A stretch of 54,779 nucleotides of DNA from Acidimicrobiales bacterium (GTDB lineage Bacteria; Actinomycetota; Acidimicrobiia; Acidimicrobiales; JAUJNH01). The first letter of the stretch is position 1, and each line of letters opens with the position of its first letter. This document shows, in pieces, positions 50,877-54,779 of the stretch. The position numbers and the translations under genes are program-made. The stretch spans positions 1-54,779 of the forward strand of contig JAUJNH010000011.1 in NCBI GenBank assembly GCA_030448245.1, in the 5' to 3' direction. The notes beneath the pieces were generated by a model. It searched no databases and had not been told where the DNA came from. It was given only the letters and a program-made list of their open reading frames with translations.

Positions 50877-52112
50877 GTGGCCGACGCTCGGGTCCTGTCG
50901 CTGGTGCTGGCCGGGGGGGCGGGCAAGCGCCTGGCACCCCTCACCGAAGACCGAGCCAAGCCCGCCGTCCCCTTCGGCGGCCACTACCGGCTCGTCGACT
51001 TCGTCCTGTCCAACCTGGCCAACGGCGGCTACCTCAAGATCGTCGTCCTCACCCAGTACAAGAGCCACAGCCTCGACCTGCACATCTCCCGCACCTGGCG
51101 GCTGTCGCCCCTGCTCGGGAACTACGTGAGCCCGGTTCCAGCCCAGATGCGGCGGGGCCCGCACTGGTTCTCCGGGTCGGCCGACGCGATCTACCAGAAC
51201 CTCAAGCTGATCGCCGACGAGCGGCCCGAGTACATCTGCGTCTTCGGCGCCGACCACATCTACCGGATGGACCCCCGCCAGATGGTCGAGCAGCACATCG
51301 AGAGCGGCGCCGGGGTCACCGTCGCGGGGGTGCGGGTCCCCATCGACCAGGCCGACCAGTTCGGGGTCATCGAGCCGGGTGAGGGCACGCAGATCCGCAC
51401 CTTCCTGGAGAAGCCGTCGGACCCCGAGCCGCTGCCCGACGACCCGGACCGGGTGTTCGCATCCATGGGCAACTACGTGTTCTCGGCCTCGACCCTGGCC
51501 GAGGCGGTCACCATCGACGCTGGCAACGAGGACTCCAAGCACGACGTGGGCGGCGACCTCATCCCGATGCTGGTGGACCAGGGCGTGGCCCACGTCCACG
51601 ACTTCACCAAGAACAAGGTCCCGGGCGAGACCGAGCGCGACCACGGCTACTGGCGCGACGTGGGCACCCTCGATGCCTACTACGACGCGCACATGGACCT
51701 GGTCTCGGCGGAGCCCAGCTTCAACCTCTACAACGACCGGTGGCCGATCTTCACCTCGGGCCCGCCGTACCCCCCCGCCAAGTTCGTCCTCGGCGCCGAA
51801 GGCAGCGGGAAGGTGCTCGGCTCGATGGTCTGCTCCGGCGCCATCATCTCGGGCGCGACCGTCGAGGGGTCGGTCATCTCGCCCGGCGTCCGCATCCACC
51901 CCGGCGCCGTCGTCGAGCGCTCGGTGCTGCTGCACGACGTGGTCGTGGGCCCCGGCGCCGTGGTGCGCAACGCCATCCTCGACAAGAACGTGGACGTGCC
52001 GGGCGGCACGAGGATCGGCGTCGACGCCGAGGCGGACCGCCAGCGCTTCACCGTGTCCGACAACGGCATCGTCGTCATCGGCAAGGACGAGAAGATCCCG
52101 CTTGACTCCTAG
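50877..52112 (+). CDS. glgC: Glucose-1-phosphate adenylyltransferase
   Basis: 411 residues from GTG 50877. The nucleotidyltransferase start [20 protein letters not shown] continues into [20 protein letters not shown]; then [50 protein letters not shown], and [21 protein letters not shown]-terminal left-handed beta-helix has the repeated [20 protein letters not shown] and [13 protein letters not shown]. It makes ADP-glucose from glucose 1-phosphate and ATP, for glycogen or for maltose 1-phosphate (GlgM) routes. The gene is followed by prk after 13 bases and otsA directly after that, linking ADP-glucose, a pentose-phosphate kinase and trehalose synthesis in one unit. Confidence 0.95.
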   Translation: MADARVLSLVLAGGAGKRLAPLTEDRAKPAVPFGGHYRLVDFVLSNLANGGYLKIVVLTQYKSHSLDLHISRTWRLSPLLGNYVSPVPAQMRRGPHWFSGSADAIYQNLKLIADERPEYICVFGADHIYRMDPRQMVEQHIESGAGVTVAGVRVPIDQADQFGVIEPGEGTQIRTFLEKPSDPEPLPDDPDRVFASMGNYVFSASTLAEAVTIDAGNEDSKHDVGGDLIPMLVDQGVAHVHDFTKNKVPGETERDHGYWRDVGTLDAYYDAHMDLVSAEPSFNLYNDRWPIFTSGPPYPPAKFVLGAEGSGKVLGSMVCSGAIISGATVEGSVISPGVRIHPGAVVERSVLLHDVVVGPGAVVRNAILDKNVDVPGGTRIGVDAEADRQRFTVSDNGIVVIGKDEKIPLDS

Positions 52113-52125
52113 ACCGGAGGCAGAC

Positions 52126-53079
52126 ATGCCGGACAAGCAGATGAACATGGCCCGCGCCGGCCAGGCCGGCGACGGCACCGCGAACCGGCCGATCATGCTG
52201 GCGATAGCGGGTGACAGCGGCACCGGCAAGACCACGATCACGGCCGGGCTGGTCGACGCCCTGGGCCGCGACCGCATCACCTCGATCGGGGTCGACGACT
52301 ACCACCGCTACGACCGGGAGGAGCGCAAGGGGCTGCCCTTCACCCCGCTGCACCCCGAGTGCAACTACATCGACATCATGGAGCAGCACCTCCAGCACCT
52401 CGCCCTGGGCCAGCCCATCCTCAAGCCCGTCTACGACCACGACACCGGCCAGCTCGGGCGTCCCGAGTACGTCGAGCCCCGGGAGTTCGTCATCGTCGAA
52501 GGGCTCCTCCCGCTCCACACCAAGACGTCGATCGCCTGCTTCGACGCAACCGTGTACCTGAACCCGCCCGAGGAGATCCGCATCCAGTGGAAGCTCAGCC
52601 GGGACACCAAGAAGCGGGGGTACACCGAGGAGCAGGTCCGCGAGGACCTGAAGAAGCGCGAGCCCGAGTCGGAGGAGTTCATCCGCCCGCAGCGCGCGCG
52701 CGCCGACATCGTCGTCCGCTTCGCCCCGATCGAGGAGCGGGGCGAGTCGGCCACCGACCCCCTCAGCGCCACGCTCCTCCTGCGCCCCACCATCAGCCAT
52801 CCCGACCTCACCAGCATCCTGAGCGACGACCACCGCCAGGCCATGCACCTCAAGCTCATCCGCGACGACGACGGAAAACCGGTCGACGCCCTCCACATCC
52901 ACTCCTACGCCGAGCGCGAGGTCACCAAGGAGGTCGAGCAGGCGATCTGGGACGAGCTCGGCCTCGACGAGCCGGTGCCCGACGCGCTCGGCAGGATCGA
53001 CCCCGACACCCGCGACGAGCCGCTGGCTCTGACCCAGCTCATCCTGCTCTACCACCTCATCCAGGCCAAGCAGGGCTGA
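52126..53079 (+). CDS. prk: Phosphoribulokinase / uridine kinase-superfamily protein
   Basis: 317 residues from ATG 52126, with CGGAGG eight bases upstream. Walker A GDSGTGKTT (residues 29-37), then the PRK-specific SIGVDDYHRYDREERKGLPF, PLHPECNYIDIMEQHLQHL, KPVYDHDTGQLGRPEYVEPR and FVIVEGLLPLHTKTSIACFD. KLSRDTKKRGYTEEQV and a long C-terminal part ending with LTQLILLYHLIQAKQG make it a long bacterial phosphoribulokinase, not a uridine kinase. PRK makes ribulose 1,5-bisphosphate in the Calvin cycle. No RuBisCO gene is in the window, and the position between glgC and otsA is not a Calvin-cycle operon, so the physiological role is open. It is one base before otsA. Confidence 0.9.
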   Translation: MPDKQMNMARAGQAGDGTANRPIMLAIAGDSGTGKTTITAGLVDALGRDRITSIGVDDYHRYDREERKGLPFTPLHPECNYIDIMEQHLQHLALGQPILKPVYDHDTGQLGRPEYVEPREFVIVEGLLPLHTKTSIACFDATVYLNPPEEIRIQWKLSRDTKKRGYTEEQVREDLKKREPESEEFIRPQRARADIVVRFAPIEERGESATDPLSATLLLRPTISHPDLTSILSDDHRQAMHLKLIRDDDGKPVDALHIHSYAEREVTKEVEQAIWDELGLDEPVPDALGRIDPDTRDEPLALTQLILLYHLIQAKQG

Positions 53080-54561
53080 GTGGCGGACCGGCCCGAGGGG
53101 GGCCAGGACCCGCTGGTCCTGGTCTCCAACCGGGGTCCCATCCAGTACAGCCGCGACGGCGACGAGCGCACGGCCAAGCCCGGCCACGGTGGCCTGGTCA
53201 CCGCGCTGGCCGGGCTGGCCGGTCACCTCGACGACGCCGTGTGGGTGTGCACCGCCCTCAGCGAGGAGGACGCCGCCGTCTCCCGCGAGCACAACGGGGC
53301 CGCGTTCGAGGAGGAGGGGGTCGGGCCCGGGCTGCGCCTGCGCATGGTCGAGCTCGACGCCGAGGCCCAGCACCAGTTCTACGCCGTCGTGTCGAACCCG
53401 CTGCTGTGGTTCATCCAGCACCATCTGTGGGACCTGGGCTCAACCCCTGACATCACCCGCCGGGAGATCGACGCGTTCGAGGACGGCTACGTGGCCGTCA
53501 ACGAGCTCGTGGCCGATGCGGTCGTCGAGGAGGTCGAGGCCCGGGGCGGCCGGGCCACGGTGATGGTGCAGGACTACCACTTCTACGTGATGCCCGAGCG
53601 GGTGCGGGCCCGCTGCCCCGAGGTCTTCCTGCACCACTTCGTCCACATCCCGTGGCCCGCCCCGGAGGCCTGGCTGGTCCTGCCGCCGGCCATGCGGGCG
53701 AGCGTGCTCAACGGGCTGCTGGGCAACGACGTCGTGGCCTTCCACCTGCAGCGCTCGGCCCGGAACTTCGTCCTCGGATGCCAGGAGCTTCTGGGGCTGG
53801 AGGTCGACCTGGACCGCTTCACCGTGACGGCGGGGGACCGGACGGTGGCCGCCCGCTGGTACCCCATCTCGGTGGACCCGGACGAGCTCGGGGCCACGGC
53901 CGCCTCGCCGGCGGTGGCCGACCACGAGCGGCGCCTGGCCGAGCGGCGCCGTGACCACCTGGTCCTGCGGGTCGACCGGAGCGACCCGAGCAAGAACATC
54001 CTGCGGGGGTTCCGCGCCTTTGACACTCTGCTCGACGACCATCCAGAGCTGGCCGAGCGGGTCACCTTCCTGGCCCTCGTACAGCCGAGCCGGGGCGACG
54101 TCCCCCAGTACGTCGAGTACCTCGAGCGCATCCGGCGGCTCGTGGCCGATGTCAACCTCAAGCACGGGACGAGCGACTGGCAGCCCATCCAGCTCGGGTT
54201 GGAGGGCGACTTCGACGAGGTGGTGGCCGCCTACAAGCTGTACGACGTGCTGATGGTCAACCCGGTGTCCGACGGGATGAACCTGGTGGCCAAGGAAGCC
54301 GTCCTCGTCAACCAGCGCGACGGGGTGCTGGCGCTCTCGGAGAACGCCGGCGCCCACGAGGAGCTGGGCGAGCACGCCGTCACCCTGCACCCGTTCGACA
54401 TCCAGCAGCAGGCCGACGCCCTGTTCGAGGCCCTCATGATGGGCGGCGACGACCGCCGGGACCGGCTGGCCCGCTGCGCGGCCCAGGTGCGCCAGAACGA
54501 CGTCGCCCGGTGGCTGCGCACCCAGCTGGACGACGTGCGAGCGCTCCGCGAGGCCCGCTGA
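53080..54561 (+). CDS. otsA: Trehalose-6-phosphate synthase (GT20)
   Basis: 493 residues from GTG 53080, directly after the prk stop. GT20 motifs: LVLVSNRGPIQYSRDGDER, KPGHGGLVTALAGLAG, TVMVQDYHFYVMPERVRARC, FLHHFVHIPWPAPEAW, GNDVVAFHLQRSARNFVLGC, ARWYPISVDPDEL, LVLRVDRSDPSKNILRGFRA and DVLMVNPVSDGMNLVAKEAV with SENAGAHEELG. All nucleotide-sugar residues appear conserved. It joins UDP- or ADP-glucose to glucose 6-phosphate; adjacency to glgC suggests ADP-glucose as donor (inference). The product, trehalose, is an osmoprotectant. No otsB phosphatase is visible in the window after the gene. Confidence 0.95.
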   Translation: MADRPEGGQDPLVLVSNRGPIQYSRDGDERTAKPGHGGLVTALAGLAGHLDDAVWVCTALSEEDAAVSREHNGAAFEEEGVGPGLRLRMVELDAEAQHQFYAVVSNPLLWFIQHHLWDLGSTPDITRREIDAFEDGYVAVNELVADAVVEEVEARGGRATVMVQDYHFYVMPERVRARCPEVFLHHFVHIPWPAPEAWLVLPPAMRASVLNGLLGNDVVAFHLQRSARNFVLGCQELLGLEVDLDRFTVTAGDRTVAARWYPISVDPDELGATAASPAVADHERRLAERRRDHLVLRVDRSDPSKNILRGFRAFDTLLDDHPELAERVTFLALVQPSRGDVPQYVEYLERIRRLVADVNLKHGTSDWQPIQLGLEGDFDEVVAAYKLYDVLMVNPVSDGMNLVAKEAVLVNQRDGVLALSENAGAHEELGEHAVTLHPFDIQQQADALFEALMMGGDDRRDRLARCAAQVRQNDVARWLRTQLDDVRALREAR

Positions 54562-54633
54562 GCGGTTGAGGTCGGTTCGTACGGGTTAGAGACTGGTAGA
54601 CCGCCTTCGTCCCCGTCGAACAGGAGCACGACC

Positions 54634-54779
<146 letters not shown>

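Noticed and set aside
52126..53079. Uridine kinase
   Set aside because: The DDYHRYDREERKG motif and the length of 317 residues fit phosphoribulokinase better than the approximately 210-residue uridine kinases.

Overview
The window is GC-rich DNA (roughly 70% by eye) with many GTG starts, few strong Shine-Dalgarno sequences and at least one apparently leaderless transcript. The gene content (tandem GAF-ANTAR regulators, a RegX3/MtrA-like two-component pair, a deazaflavin-type nitroreductase-family protein, DUF2254, DUF6458, DUF5996, GlgC, GT20 trehalose-6-phosphate synthase) points to an actinomycetote. An Acidimicrobiia-type lineage is my inference; no rRNA or full tRNA is present to test it.

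Layout. (1) 1-3.1 kb: end of a mobile or metal-resistance segment (MerR-family regulator, its divergent operator, a thioredoxin-fold protein), then a tyrosine recombinase whose C-terminal half is replaced in frame by the C-terminal half of NuoL. (2) 3.1-6 kb: intact nuoM and nuoN. (3) 6-23.7 kb: membrane and stress accessory region: broken glycosyltransferase, NhaA antiporter, two closely related MscS channels, two DUF2254 membrane proteins, DUF421, DUF202, DUF1622, a BON-STAS pair, a histidine kinase/response regulator pair, lipoproteins, a YflT-type stress protein and an HtrA-type protease. (4) 24-33 kb: a decayed or badly sequenced stretch with zwf, a GH15 glucoamylase/trehalase, a serine hydrolase, a collapsed kdpD-kdpE remnant, an XRE regulator and an aldo/keto reductase, nearly all frameshifted. 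At 29.24 kb lies the 3' half of a tRNA-Met, starting exactly at the anticodon loop, abutting a truncated ABC ATPase fragment. This looks like an integration (att) junction. (5) 33.3-40 kb: an intact sensory island: RsbW-like ATPase, three GAF-ANTAR proteins, a STAS-GAF-ANTAR protein, a small helical protein, a seven-unit TPR protein and an ECF sigma factor. Related inverted motifs sit in the two divergent intergenic regions at 36.4 and 40.0 kb. (6) 40.2-47.4 kb: DUF5996 and Ddn-like genes, then a set resembling N-acetylglutaminylglutamine amide (NAGGN) osmolyte biosynthesis: GCS2 carboxylate-amine ligase, ATP-grasp ligase lacking the usual GNAT half, AsnO-like amidotransferase, C26 gamma-glutamyl hydrolase and acetamidase/formamidase. 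(7) 47.4-50.8 kb: a complete AmmeMemoRadiSam operon (radical SAM, MEMO, AMMECR1) coupled to an epoxide-hydrolase-like alpha/beta hydrolase. (8) 50.9-54.8 kb: glgC, a phosphoribulokinase-family gene, otsA and the start of a repeat-rich small protein.

Functional reading. Much of the window concerns osmotic, ionic and envelope stress: ion antiport, mechanosensitive channels, a possible dipeptide-amide osmolyte, trehalose, and multi-input GAF/ANTAR/STAS/sigma signalling. The strongest candidates for undescribed biology are the NAGGN-like variant, the sensory island with its paired motif, and the recombination junctions at 2.0 and 29.24 kb. About ten genes between 6 and 33 kb have one or more frameshifts, while the last 21 kb has none that I can see. 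Decay and local sequence error cannot be separated from the sequence alone.
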